Shown here in pieces: positions 8,583-17,333 of a stretch of DNA of 18,666 bases. Positions within the stretch are counted from its first letter, which is position 1, and every line of letters starts with the position of its first letter. The notes beneath the pieces were generated by a model. The model saw only the letters and a program-made list of their open reading frames with translations, searched no databases and had not been told where the DNA came from. The stretch covers positions 1 through 18,666 of the forward strand of contig RXOD01004748.1 in NCBI GenBank assembly GCA_005223375.1, written 5' to 3'. Made by a program: the position numbers and the translations under genes. Source of the stretch: Amoebophrya sp. AT5.2. Its lineage: Eukaryota > Sar > Dinophyceae > Syndiniales > Amoebophryaceae.

Positions 8583-11500
8583 ATGGACCAGCCCCTTCTG
8601 AAAGACGATAAGAGTGCGGAAAATACTGCACCAGATGCAAAATCACGCGCGCAGGCGGAAGGCGAGCAGGCGCCAGGTGAGGTTGGTGCTGCCATCGCAA
8701 CTGGCACAACTGGTGCCGAGTCCGCCACACCTGCCGAGGCTACAGCCACACGAGAAGATGCCGGGAAGGATGAAGTAACCACCGAGCCGAAAGGGACCGC
8801 GGCCGAGAGGACGGCGGGTGATGAGCCCGTCGCGGGGGCAGTAGAAGCAGGAAGTGCAGCACAAGACGTTGCTGCGCAAGAACAAGATGTTGAGCCACCA
8901 GCGAATAAACCACAACAAGATCAAGAAGATCAAGATGGAGGTGCGTCTTCGGAAGATGCTGCGCCACCGTCGTTGCCATCTCTACCAGCCGAGGACCACG
9001 ACCACACCCCTCCAGCCGCAGACGAAAAGAAAGATGAAGGCACGACGACGACTGATTCTACTACCCCTGCTCCCGCGGCCCCCCTCACCCAGTCGACAGG
9101 AGCCGACACGGTGTCATCGTCCACGACTGCCGCCGCCACGCAACTCCTCGAAGCCTCGACGACCGCGTCTACTTCAGCGGCGCAGCTGGACGCCTCGACT
9201 TCAGCGGCGCAATTGGACGCTAGTGCAGCCGATGCGAATGAAAGGTTTTTCACCGTACTCGAGGAGGCGCCGGGAGACGAGGAGGAGGGTGGGGGAAGGG
9301 GGTCCGGCGACGAGGCGGAGGGCGTCGCCGATGAAGAGACCCCCTTACTAGACCAGACGGTGGAAGACTCATCGGCATTCTTCAAATACGTTCAGGGACT
9401 CAGCGAGATGGGGCAAACCAACGAGGAGGACGTGGACGTTGTACTCAAAGAACTCATGATGATCTACTAGTACCTCTATCAACCTCCACCAGCACCTCGT
9501 CCAATATCAAAGACAAAGTTCTCATTCTCTTCGTACCTTGCTTTGATTGTAAGCTAAACGGGGGCGACTAGACGTAGACAGAGGCTAAGAAAGTAATGTA
9601 CCTAGAATTTCAAATTCAATTGAACTCAGGACTCGTTTCCCGAGCATGCCGGCAACATTGCAGTGGGTCCTTTGGGCGACATGTCGGCTAAGTACAAGGG
9701 CGGCTTTATCACGCTTCTGTTCGAGGGCTCGGGTACTCTCGCCGTCCAGCTCCGCATGGCGGAGAAATTTTTCGCCAACACGTACAACTTAAGCCTTCAA
9801 AAAACTCAATGCTAGCCCTAAGGCAGGCCTTGACGTGGACAGTGGTAAGGATCCCCGGAAAGGGGAAGGGGTGGCTGGGATTTGTCAAATACCCCTTCAA
9901 AGGGGTTGCCTAGAGGGGTTTTCGACGGAGCCAGCCTTGAGATTTGTCAGAGGCTGCGACCCGTCATATCTGCAGGCGTTTCGCTCTCTGGAAGTGTTAG
10001 CCCGTCGCCGTCTTGGGGTTCTCTTTCTGTAGGGTCGCAGGTGTTGCCTGCTAGTGTTCGCCGTCGTACCCCTTCGAAAGGGTACCGACGGACACAGAAG
10101 TGAGAGGCTCTGTGACGAAGCCTGCCTTAGACCCTGCCTTGAGTTTTTCGAACCTCTAAACAACATGATGGTCGGCAGCGATGGGGAGATGAATTTCGAC
10201 CAGCTGCAGAAGGAGCTGGAGGTGAAGAAGAAGCAGCTCGAGGCGGAGGCGAGGAAAAAGGCCCGGGAGGAAGCGAAAAAGCAGGCAGCGGCAGCCAAGG
10301 AGAGGGCCAAGGCAGAACAGGAGGGGCTGCGGAAGCGACGCGCCGAGGCGGGGGGTGAGGGGGAGAGTGCCGGAGTGGAACTGGACATCGACATGGACGA
10401 ACTCCAGGAGGCCGCCGATGACCTGAAAAACGAACTCGATATCGAGTCCAAGGGCGATCTCGCGGTACAAGTTGTGTTGTACTTGTAGTTCTTCGTTGTA
10501 GAAGTAAGGAATCCACCAATCTACATCACTCGGCAGCTCCGGCAGTCCGCCGAGGGCGAGGCCGTGGTGGTCGCCACCGCGGACGATATCGTGGTGGTGG
10601 AGGAGGACGAGGGTCCGCACGAACAGGGGTGCTGCGGCCTGCTTTTCCAGTTCATCTTCGACGTGCTGGGCGTGGTGATCCTCTACCTGGTCCTCTTTCT
10701 CGGCGTCAGCCTGATCCAGGCCATCATCTGCTGGTTTGCGTACGGGATCTACGCCCAGGTCCTGCTGCACAAAGACGAGCGGTACCAGGAAGACGACGCC
10801 CGCAACTTTTACTTCGCTGCGATCGCGGGTGTGTGGGTCTACCTGGGTAATGTGGCGTTTTTGGTGGCCCAAAAGCTCGCCGCAGACAGGTACACAGTCA
10901 TCGACAATAGGAGGGCGAGAGCTGCTAAGTATTAAACTTTTTGTTGGAAAGTAAAGGGAGGGGCCTAGGTAGAAGTAGAGTGGTGCTCTAGCCTAATTGT
11001 CAGCTGTAGGGTGTGTCAAGGGTCGTGCCACCAGGCCTACCAATTATACCAATACCAGCCGCAGAATGCCGCCAATGCTCCTAGTATCCGTATCGCTGAC
11101 ATAGTTAGATATCTCCACCTTGGGACAATCAAGGTGGACCCCCAAGGCCCCGCACCAAAAAGCTTCACTTACACTTAGGGAAGAACTAAGACTAACACTA
11201 CTTTCTTAGCAACTGGCCCCACCATAGACACCGACTGGCTTAAGGACGAGTGCCGCAAGGCGCGACTAGAGGCCGACGCTGCGGCGGAGGAGGCGCAGCG
11301 AACAGCACTGGAGGAGAGGACCCAAATGCAAAAGAAAGAAAAGGGTGGAGGTGGGCCACCTACTTCTGCTGGGAAAGAAGGTGAAGAGGAGGGAAAGAAG
11401 GAAGAAGCGCCACCACCTCCACCGAGAAAAGGAGAGGGGGGATGGAAACGAGACCTATGGATCTTCCTCGTGTACTACGACTTCGGGATGAAAGGACTCT

Positions 11501-12436
11501 ACACGGTACTTAGTAACGTAGAACTACCTCAGACTCAGTATCAGTAATTCATGTTCTGAAATCGTTTTTGCGTTTGCCGAAAAAAATCAAAGAACTGTCC
11601 TCGTGCTAGTCTCCCACCATCAACAACTTCAACATCAACTAAATTAATACAACGCTGTACTACAACAGCTCCAGGGCTTGTGGTACTTGTCGGTGTTTTT
11701 CATTTCGGCATATTCCTACTCCCTCTACTACGACACCATGGATACGGAGGCGCGCGAGAAGATCATGGCCGAGCGGCCGATCGACCGTTTCTTCCCCGAT
11801 CTCCACCCCAACGAAGCCTTGGGCCGAATCCCCGTGGGCCAGAGCAACCTGGTGTGGTGGCTGCACCTGCACGCGCTGGTGCTCATGCTGTTGTTCTGCC
11901 TGTTCACGCTCCCCATCTGGGTCGGCGTGGCGGTCAGCGTGAAGGGAACCTACAAGACAAAAGTGCTCACGGAGGAAGAACTAGAAAACGGGGGCGCGCC
12001 AGGGGTAGGCGAAGTGATACAGTCGGTACTTATGAGTACTACGCACTTTGGTTTTACCTATAATACTCGTCTTAGTGCACATACAATTCACGAGTCGCGA
12101 TGGCGCGAGAAACAATGAATGGCACATCAGATGGCGGAGGAGGAGATGGCGGCGAAGGTTGCCGGTCAGTCTCTCACCGCGGACGAGATCAAGACGATCA
12201 TGGAAAACAAAGAGCGGTTCCAGAAGGTGCAAAACATGCAGGAGGCGAAGAAAACCCTGAAGACCATGGCCGAGGACGAAAATACGACCGCCGCGCTGGG
12301 GGGCAGGGGGATGGGGGACGCTTCGGCGAAATTCTCCGTGGGGATGGAGAAAGCGGAGAAAATCGAAGGGAAAGTGACCGGCCTAGGAGAGAAGGTGGGA
12401 AAGAACGTGGAGAAAAATAAAGGAGCAGTAGCTTGA
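8583..12436 (+). CDS. Large membrane protein, acidic N-terminus, seven exons
   Basis: Exons are 8583-9468, 9634-9792, 10160-10461, 10540-10924, 11216-11510, 11662-12022 and 12131-12436 (TGA), 898 codons in all. Residues 1 to about 250 are disordered, rich in Ala, Glu, Asp and Thr, with a tandem 9-residue repeat (STSAAQLDA). A coiled coil follows (about 365-400, KKKQLEAEARKKAREEAKKQ). Hydrophobic segments then appear: about 483-520 (FDVLGVVILYLVLFLGVSLI), 545-565 (FAAIAGVWVYLGNVAFLVA), 657-698 (WIFLVYYDFGMKGL and WYLSVFFISAYSYSLYY) and 730-757 (HALVLMLLFCLFTLPIWVGV), so four to six helices. Between them lies a Lys/Glu/Pro loop. The tail from about 797 is soluble and helical. I recognise no family; the role is unknown. 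Joins 4-6 restore continuous hydrophobic and charged patterns; joins 1 and 3 are less sure. A gene split at the first join is the main alternative. Confidence 0.75.
9171..9220 (+). repeat. Tandem 27-nt coding duplication
   Basis: A 23-nt block starting ACTTCAGCGGCGCA occurs at 9171-9193 and 9198-9220 (period 27), encoding the repeated STSAAQLDA in the disordered part of the membrane-protein gene. The copies differ at two bases. Confidence 0.8.
9469..9633 (+). other. Intron B1 (repeat ACT)
   Basis: ACT at 9466-9468 and 9631-9633 joins ATC-TAC-TCG-TTT (I-Y-S-F) in frame. A longer repeat GAACTCA (9450-9456/9622-9628) is also present but would break the frame. The 3-nt repeat makes the ends uncertain. 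Confidence 0.45.
9793..10159 (+). other. Intron B2, long terminal inverted repeat (repeat TAA)
   Basis: TAA at 9790-9792 and 10157-10159 joins TAC-AAC-TTA-AAC-AAC (Y-N-L-N-N). The ends are complementary over about 36 nt: AAAAACTCAA and CTAAGGCAGGC near the left end recur exactly as reverse complements near the right end. Internal hairpins include ACCCCTT-CA-AAGGGGT (9891-9906). This is the clearest transposon-like intron here. Confidence 0.75.
10462..10539 (+). other. Short intron B3 (repeat CTC)
   Basis: An in-frame TAG at 10486 separates two coding stretches in the same frame. CTC at 10459-10461 and 10537-10539 gives a frame-keeping join (G-D-L-R-Q-S). A TAC repeat (10480-10482/10522-10524) is an alternative giving a 42-nt intron. 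Confidence 0.4.
10925..11215 (+). other. Intron B4 (repeat CTG)
   Basis: CTG at 10922-10924 and 11213-11215 joins GCG-AGA-GCT-GGC-CCC (A-R-A-G-P). Ends are complementary around GCTAAG/CTTAGC. It contains a hairpin TCCACCTT/AAGGTGGA near 11115-11139. Confidence 0.65.
11511..11661 (+). other. Intron B5 (repeat GTACT)
   Basis: The 5-nt repeat GTACT lies at 11506-11510 and 11657-11661. The join reads ACG-GTA-CTA-CAA-CAG (T-V-L-Q-Q), changing frame as needed. Ends are weakly complementary. No GT-AG placement. Confidence 0.7.
12023..12130 (+). other. Intron B6 (repeat CAG)
   Basis: CAG at 12020-12022 and 12128-12130 joins GTG-ATA-CAG-ATG-GCG (V-I-Q-M-A). At 108 nt it is short. Ends are partly complementary (GGTACTTATGAG against the reverse complement of CAATGAATGGCAC). 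Confidence 0.65.
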
Positions 12437-13329
12437 GGGACAGGTGGTGGCGGTGGGAGAGAGGGACAGGGGGAGCAGCAATTTTTGGCGAGATGAAACC
12501 GAATCGAGAAGGGACAACGACAGCGCGACGAGTTTCAGCATCGTGATGAATTGACGTTTCCCGATCGTGGTGACTTGGAACGCTAGATGTCTAGAATAGA
12601 AAGATTGACCAGTACAACTACTTAGACAGAAAGAACAAGAAAGAGAATGATGAAATCTGCGCTAATAAGCTTTTCTTCGTGGACAATCGGAATCCGAATC
12701 TTCTTACTCTCTACTATACAACAAGAACAAGGACTGTTTAGTTGACACTAGTATCGCAGCGTCGAGGCTACACGACCGAGGGTTTCCAGGTATAGGTAGT
12801 ACCAAATGTCGACACTGTTACTCTCCTCGCTCGCCCTGATTGGATGAACGAATGAAGATTCCAAGAAAGCTTCGCGTGAATGTGAAATGCAACTGCGACT
12901 GTACAATGAATTGCAAGGAATGAAACACAAGGTACATGATCAGCAGAAGCTGCCACAGCGACCACCGCGGCGACGACGAGCTTTTGCCTTCCCCAGCACG
13001 GCTGCATGAAAATAACCTCAACGGCCAGCACGGCAGCACGGCCCGCACGAACAAGCAGCATCCAAGAGAGATCAAAAAATTGGCAGAACAAACCCAATCC
13101 GATTTTCAAACTTCGTTTCGTACTCGTAGCGAAAACAAAAGAAACAATTTCAGCTGATACAACAAACACAAAGATTTTTACGCCGCAAGAAGCCAAAGCC
13201 TCCACCTGGAGCTGGAGCTTGACCTGGTCGTTGGCCTGACAGCGACCACGCGAGTGGCTCCGATGGCGATCCTGTGCCTAGTATAGGCGTGGCTATTTGA
13301 TTTTCGACACTTCTGCGATCTATTTTACG
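12437..13329. other. Gap between membrane-protein and CDF genes
   Basis: 893 bases without a confident gene. Plus frame 12936-13157 (Ser/His/Arg-rich) and minus frame 12768-13205 are open but have no recognised motif and fit neither the codon habit nor the strand pattern of the firm genes. The right end is the probable leader of the CDF gene. Confidence 0.5.
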
Positions 13330-16300
13330 ATGTTGCCGTGGACGATGAGAGGATGCGAGCAGGTCTGTGCGGGGCGCGCAGGGGTGGCCGCGCCTGCAGT
13401 TCGCCTCAATCTCTTTCGGAACGGACTCGGACATCATCAGCAACAGAACTGCTACGCCGCCTACAACAACCGCGCAACTCCCTCGTCTTCCAGTTCGAGC
13501 GCTTCTTCTAGAGGATGGAACAAGTCTCAGTCTGCGGCCGTTAAGTCCGACTCGGAAGCTGGTGTATTGCCCTCGCGTTACCTGCAACTTCATCAACGCC
13601 GAAATATCAGCTTCTTGCTGAAGTCTCTGCAGCGGCATCTGTCTACCTCGACGCTGGAGTCCGGGAGTTTCCAGCGATGTAGCAGTCGCGATTTGAAACG
13701 GAAGAAGTCAGACCCGCTACGCCGTGCGGGCTCAGGAGGGTCGTCCGGACGAGGGTCCTCAGGTTCGTCGAGCTCGACGTCCAAGACGGCTGCCGCAACG
13801 GGACCACGACGGGAAACGGAAACCACCGAGCAGCCCGACAGCACGACCCTCGAGCCGGACCAGACTGCGATGCAGCGTATCACGTGGTTGGGGGCTTTGT
13901 GCAACCTCGGTCTCGCTTTTCTGAAGGGCTTTCTCGGCACTCTCACCCATTCTTCCTCCCTGATAGCCGACGCCGCCCACTCTCTGTCCGATCTGGTCAC
14001 GGACGCGATCACGTTGATCACGCTGAAACTGGTCGGGAAGCCGGCCGACGAGCACCACCCGTACGGGTATATTAGGAAGACCCATAGATGCTAACGACAA
14101 GGCCAGAAATACACTCAAAATACGCCCCGAAATACGGCAGGTTCCTTCCGCTAGGGTGCCTACTACAAGTACAATGCGGGCTGCCTGCTCCCAGTTTCCT
14201 TTCTTGGTTCCTGGCTGTGTCTGACGCCCTCGCCTGCTGATGACACAAAATCTAAATCTGTGGCGGTTCCGCGATTGATGCCAGGAAGATACCATCGCCA
14301 TTACATGGCGGCATAGCGCGCACTTTTTTTTCGCCTTTTTACTGTGCTGTGATACGTATTACACGACCGCATGGCGCGTTTTCACGAAGTTCCTTTTTTC
14401 AGGTGGTGCGCCGTTTGCTTTTGGCTATTTCGTGCTGGATATCGACGTCGCTAGAACTCTGCCATTTCCCCGTCGACGCCCAAAATGCTGCAAATTAGGC
14501 GTCGTGTTCTGGGTGTATTTAAAGGAACTTTGCTAGCATCTTGGTCCCTTCGCCTTCTAAGTACATGCGCTACGAGCACATCGGCACGCTCGGCGTCTCC
14601 AGCTGCATCTGTCTCGCCGGGATCGGCATCGGCTTCGAGGCGCTGCAGAACTTGGTCACAACGGTCGCTAGACGTGATCTAGCTGCGACAACCACTACAA
14701 CCGCTTCGGACAGCTGTTCCTCCCTCGACCCCGCCGACGCGCCGCTGGCTCTGCTCGCCGTGCTCGCCTCCTTCACGGTGAAGGAGGCGCTGTACCGGCG
14801 GACGCTGAATTAAGGAGAGAGTCATCAACGCATTTCTCGTCGAGACGTGTCGGAAGGAGTAGGAGACTGGTAGCTGGTCGCGTATTTCTTGGTGTTGTAG
14901 GGATTGGGTTCCACGGGGGTCGGGATAAAACTGCAGGAGTAAAGAATCGGCGGCTGGCTTCTTTATTTCGGGGATTTCAGCTTCAAGCAGTGGCCGCGTT
15001 TTGTCGGTGCTGAGTTTTGATCGATCAGGTCTTGTTGTATTTTACTGGTACTTTGTCTCGTATGTCATCACGTAGACTAGAACACCTTGCAGGAGATCGG
15101 AAGAAATAAAACCGGAAATGGGTTCTCTCTCCCTTTAACTGAAGATCGGAAAAAGCTACTCCAGCAGCGTGCTGATCGCGAACGCGTGGCACCTTACATC
15201 AAAGAACAAGTCTTATAGAAGTCCTCGGCCGTCCCCGTCGCGGGCGTGGGCATTGTGGGGGCAAGTCCAAAGCTGTTGCTCTCCATTTCATCTGCAAGGC
15301 TGTGCGGGCGCCAATTTTTCACGCATTGTCGCCGCTGCCGGCCGCACCAGCACCCGCAAGCCCAGTGCCAGTAGATGTTAGTAGGCAGTCGCCGTGCGGT
15401 CCGTCTCCGTCTCCGTGGCCAAGGTCGGTGGTTGCTGGCTGCTATTTGGAGCCGTGTCGTTGTTTCTGTCTCGCGCCGATTTTCTGCCTTGTAGTAGTTC
15501 GTAGCTTTCTGCATTTGGCCCGTGCAGAGTTGGCATTTTTTTCATTTTTGGGACCATATTGAAAGAATTTCCAGGGGGGGTGACCTTACATGTAAGGCTT
15601 GTTCTACTTTGTAAGCACCACCGCAGCGACGCTCTGTCCTCGGCCGTCGCGGGCGTGGGCATTGTGGGGGCCTACTTGCACTACCCGCTCTGCGACCCGC
15701 TGGGAGGGGTGCTGGTGGCCGGGATGGTGTTCCGCCAGGGCGCGGAAATGCTCGAGGAATCCGCTATGGAAGGAGTCTAGAGAGGACCAGCGATGGTAAG
15801 AAGTCTAACAATGGGCCAGCTGGTATTAGCGCTTTTTATCGGTGTCTGGGGACCGGGGTGCTTACCGGGAGCAAAGCACCACTCTGCCGACCGGGCCCGG
15901 TTTTGCCCTACGTACTTTCATGGGCTCTATGTCTATCTAGCCACTCTTTCTAGCCGCTTAAGAAAGTCAATCAAAGTGCTATCGCTGGTGGTCCGCGACT
16001 CCGTCTCCCTTCATATCCGTGCACTCGCTGGCGGACCGCTCCGCGCTGACGGAGGAACTCGCCGACCAGCTGACGCGGCTGACGCTGGGCGCCTCCCAGG
16101 ACGTCCTCGCTGTGGACGACCTGAAGGTGCGGCGCGCGGGGTCCAACCTCCTGGTGGACGTGCACGTGGCGGTGTGCGACAAGCTGACTTTGTCCGGGTT
16201 CCAGAACGTGTCGAACCTGGTGAAGAAGCGCATAAAAGAGTCCGTGCCGGACGTGATCGACGTGGACTGTGGCCAGTACCGCCTCGTGTACGCCGGCGGA

Positions 16301-17333
16301 GAGTACACAATACCGGGACTAGAAAACACGGGCGGACTACTGCAGCGGAAAAAAGAGCGCTACAGAACAAGGAGCTGCGGTGGAGCCTCGGATCATCTTC
16401 TAGAGAGTGGGGTGGATGTGGAAGTGGAAAACTTAAACTTTTGTGGCGGTGGGCGTGGGGGCGGTGGAAGCGCTAGTAGTACCGCGATGAAGATGAAAAC
16501 CACGACGGGCGCAGCGGCGGCCACAACGACAAGGACAACACGAACAAGAAGCCCAACCGCGCAGGAAGATGATGTTGAACATGAGGAGATCATGAATGCG
16601 ACGTCTGCCACCTCTGTCGCCACGAGCGCCGCAGAGGTCGAGCGGCGGTTGCGGGGGGTGGTGCGCCTCCACCACGACGACCTCCAGGTGCTCCGGGTGG
16701 CCGTGCACTTTCTGCCCCCGCTCGGCTCGAACAGAATCGCGGTGGAACTAACCATCGCTATGAGGGGAACATGAACAGGTGGTAAGTAAGTGGGTACTTG
16801 GTTGTAAGAGTACGAGTAGACGAGGGAAAAAAAAAAAGGGTCCGCTTATGGGCGGTGGCGACTGTCGGTTGCGGCGCTCTGAACCCCCCGGCGCGGGCGG
16901 TTTCAGAGATCCCCCATTCGATGGGGGGTAGGTGGTAGATGAGGTCGATGGGTCTTGCAGACCGCGGATATATGGTCGCTTTTCTGCTCCCACTGCCATA
17001 GCCTCTACTTCCTAGGACAGCCAAAGGTGTAGGGGCCCTTTCTGCCCCCGCTCGGCTCGAACAGGTCTTTTCCTCCTGCCCCCGACATCGATTACCACCT
17101 GGTCCCAATCCATAGTCGCGGCGATCGGCAATGTGTTTTCCGGGAGTGGTTCGCCGTGGACCGTCGGCGATCTGAAGCTGAAGTCCGGAGAAATCTCGGA
17201 CCTGGTGAAGACCACGATTCGGCGGGATTGCGACGACTGCGCGATGAACTGCGCAGAAATAGCCAAAGTGGAAGTGCGACTGGAGCTCGCCGACGGCTGC
17301 ACCCTAATTTCGAACCAACTCCTCGGAGGCTAG
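13330..17333 (+). CDS. CDF metal transporter, mitochondrial MMT-like, six exons
   Basis: Exons are 13330-14069, 14564-14809, 15144-15192, 15619-15770, 16036-16757 and 17119-17333 (TAG), 708 codons. This is a cation diffusion facilitator, a proton-coupled exporter of divalent metals such as Zn, Fe or Mn. Metal-site motifs are intact: H217-SLS-D221 in helix 2 (ADAAHSLSD) and H345-HRS-D349 in helix 5 (NAWHHRSDALSS). HPYGYMRYEHIGTLG and YRRTLKIGKSYSSSVLIA are also family hallmarks. These sequences resemble the yeast Mmt type. Residues 1-180 are Ser/Arg-rich and unusually long for the family, fitting a mitochondrial presequence plus a disordered linker. A C-terminal domain lies at about 397-487. 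A Gly/Thr linker leads to a second, similar domain at 594-707. Metal specificity cannot be told. Without removing the introns the gene looks broken; with them it is complete. Confidence 0.92.
14070..14563 (+). other. Intron F1 (repeat GTA)
   Basis: GTA at 14067-14069 and 14561-14563 joins TAC-GGG-TAC-ATG-CGC-TAC, rebuilding the CDF motif HPYGYMRYE. The ends share an inverted AGATGCTA core and nearby bases. It contains a perfect hairpin CGACGCC/GGCGTCG near 14473-14503. Longest intron in the window (494 nt). Confidence 0.85.
14810..15143 (+). other. Intron F2 (repeat CTGAA)
   Basis: CTGAA at 14805-14809 and 15139-15143 joins ACG-CTG-AAG-ATC (T-L-K-I). The ends are complementary: TTAAGGAGAGAG on the left against CTCTCTCCCTTTAA on the right, directly inside the repeat. 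AGATCGGAA of the next exon also occurs inside it at 15094-15102. Confidence 0.85.
15193..15618 (+). other. Intron F3 with exon-like copy (repeat CAC)
   Basis: CAC at 15190-15192 and 15616-15618 rebuilds TGG-CAC-CAC-CGC-AGC-GAC (WHHRSD), the exact CDF consensus. Terminal inverted repeat: CTTACATCAAAGAACAAG at 15193-15210 against CTTGTTCTACTTTGTAAG at 15598-15615. Bases 15221-15262 are a near copy of exon 4. Confidence 0.9.
15221..15262 (+). repeat. Exon 4 fragment copied inside intron F3
   Basis: The 42 bases match exon bases 15636-15671 exactly, apart from one 6-nt insertion. They encode part of SSAVAGVGIVGA. Same orientation as the exon, about 415 bases upstream of it. Confidence 0.9.
15771..16035 (+). 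other. Intron F4 (repeat GGA)
   Basis: GGA at 15768-15770 and 16033-16035 joins GCT-ATG-GAC-CGC-TCC (A-M-D-R-S). This fits the CDF linker between helix 6 and the C-terminal domain. A 3-nt repeat leaves some doubt on the exact ends. Confidence 0.65.
16708..16734 (+). repeat. 27-nt exon 5 block, copied in intron F5
   Basis: CTTTCTGCCCC, continuing to 16734, encodes HFLPPLGSN in the second C-terminal domain. An identical 27-nt block lies at 17038-17064 inside the following intron, 330 bases downstream in the same orientation. Confidence 0.95.
16758..17118 (+). other. Intron F5 with exon copy (repeat TCG)
   Basis: TCG at 16755-16757 and 17116-17118 joins ACC-ATC-GCG-GCG-ATC (T-I-A-A-I). The ends are complementary: CTATG...GGGAAC...CAGGTGGTAA against TTACCACCTGGTCCC...CATAG. 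It holds the 27-nt exon copy at 17038-17064 and a hairpin CCCCCAT-TCG-ATGGGGG at 16911-16927. Confidence 0.85.

Noticed and set aside
9450..9628. Intron B1 with the longer repeat GAACTCA
   Set aside because: It would shift the frame away from the clearly coding stretch that follows; the ACT repeat keeps it.
10465..10536. Readthrough of the in-frame TAG at 10486
   Set aside because: The frame is open on both sides, but the bases between are AT-rich and unlike the exons, so a short intron is simpler.
10156..10872. 238-codon minus-strand frame
   Set aside because: It lies antisense to exons B3 and B4 and crosses an intron; the plus strand carries clear coiled-coil and membrane segments.
12852..12920. 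Tiny Cys-containing frame (22 codons)
   Set aside because: Too short and isolated, with no repeat-bounded partner exon found.
12768..13205. 145-codon minus-strand frame before the CDF gene
   Set aside because: No motif, wrong strand for the array, and codon use unlike the firm genes.
15775..16005. Intron F4 with a GTC repeat
   Set aside because: It puts the C-terminal domain out of frame; the GGA repeat keeps the frame and fits the family sequence.
13330..17333. CDF transporter as a broken pseudogene
   Set aside because: Stops and frame changes between the coding blocks disappear when repeat-bounded introns are removed, and the result rebuilds family motifs exactly.
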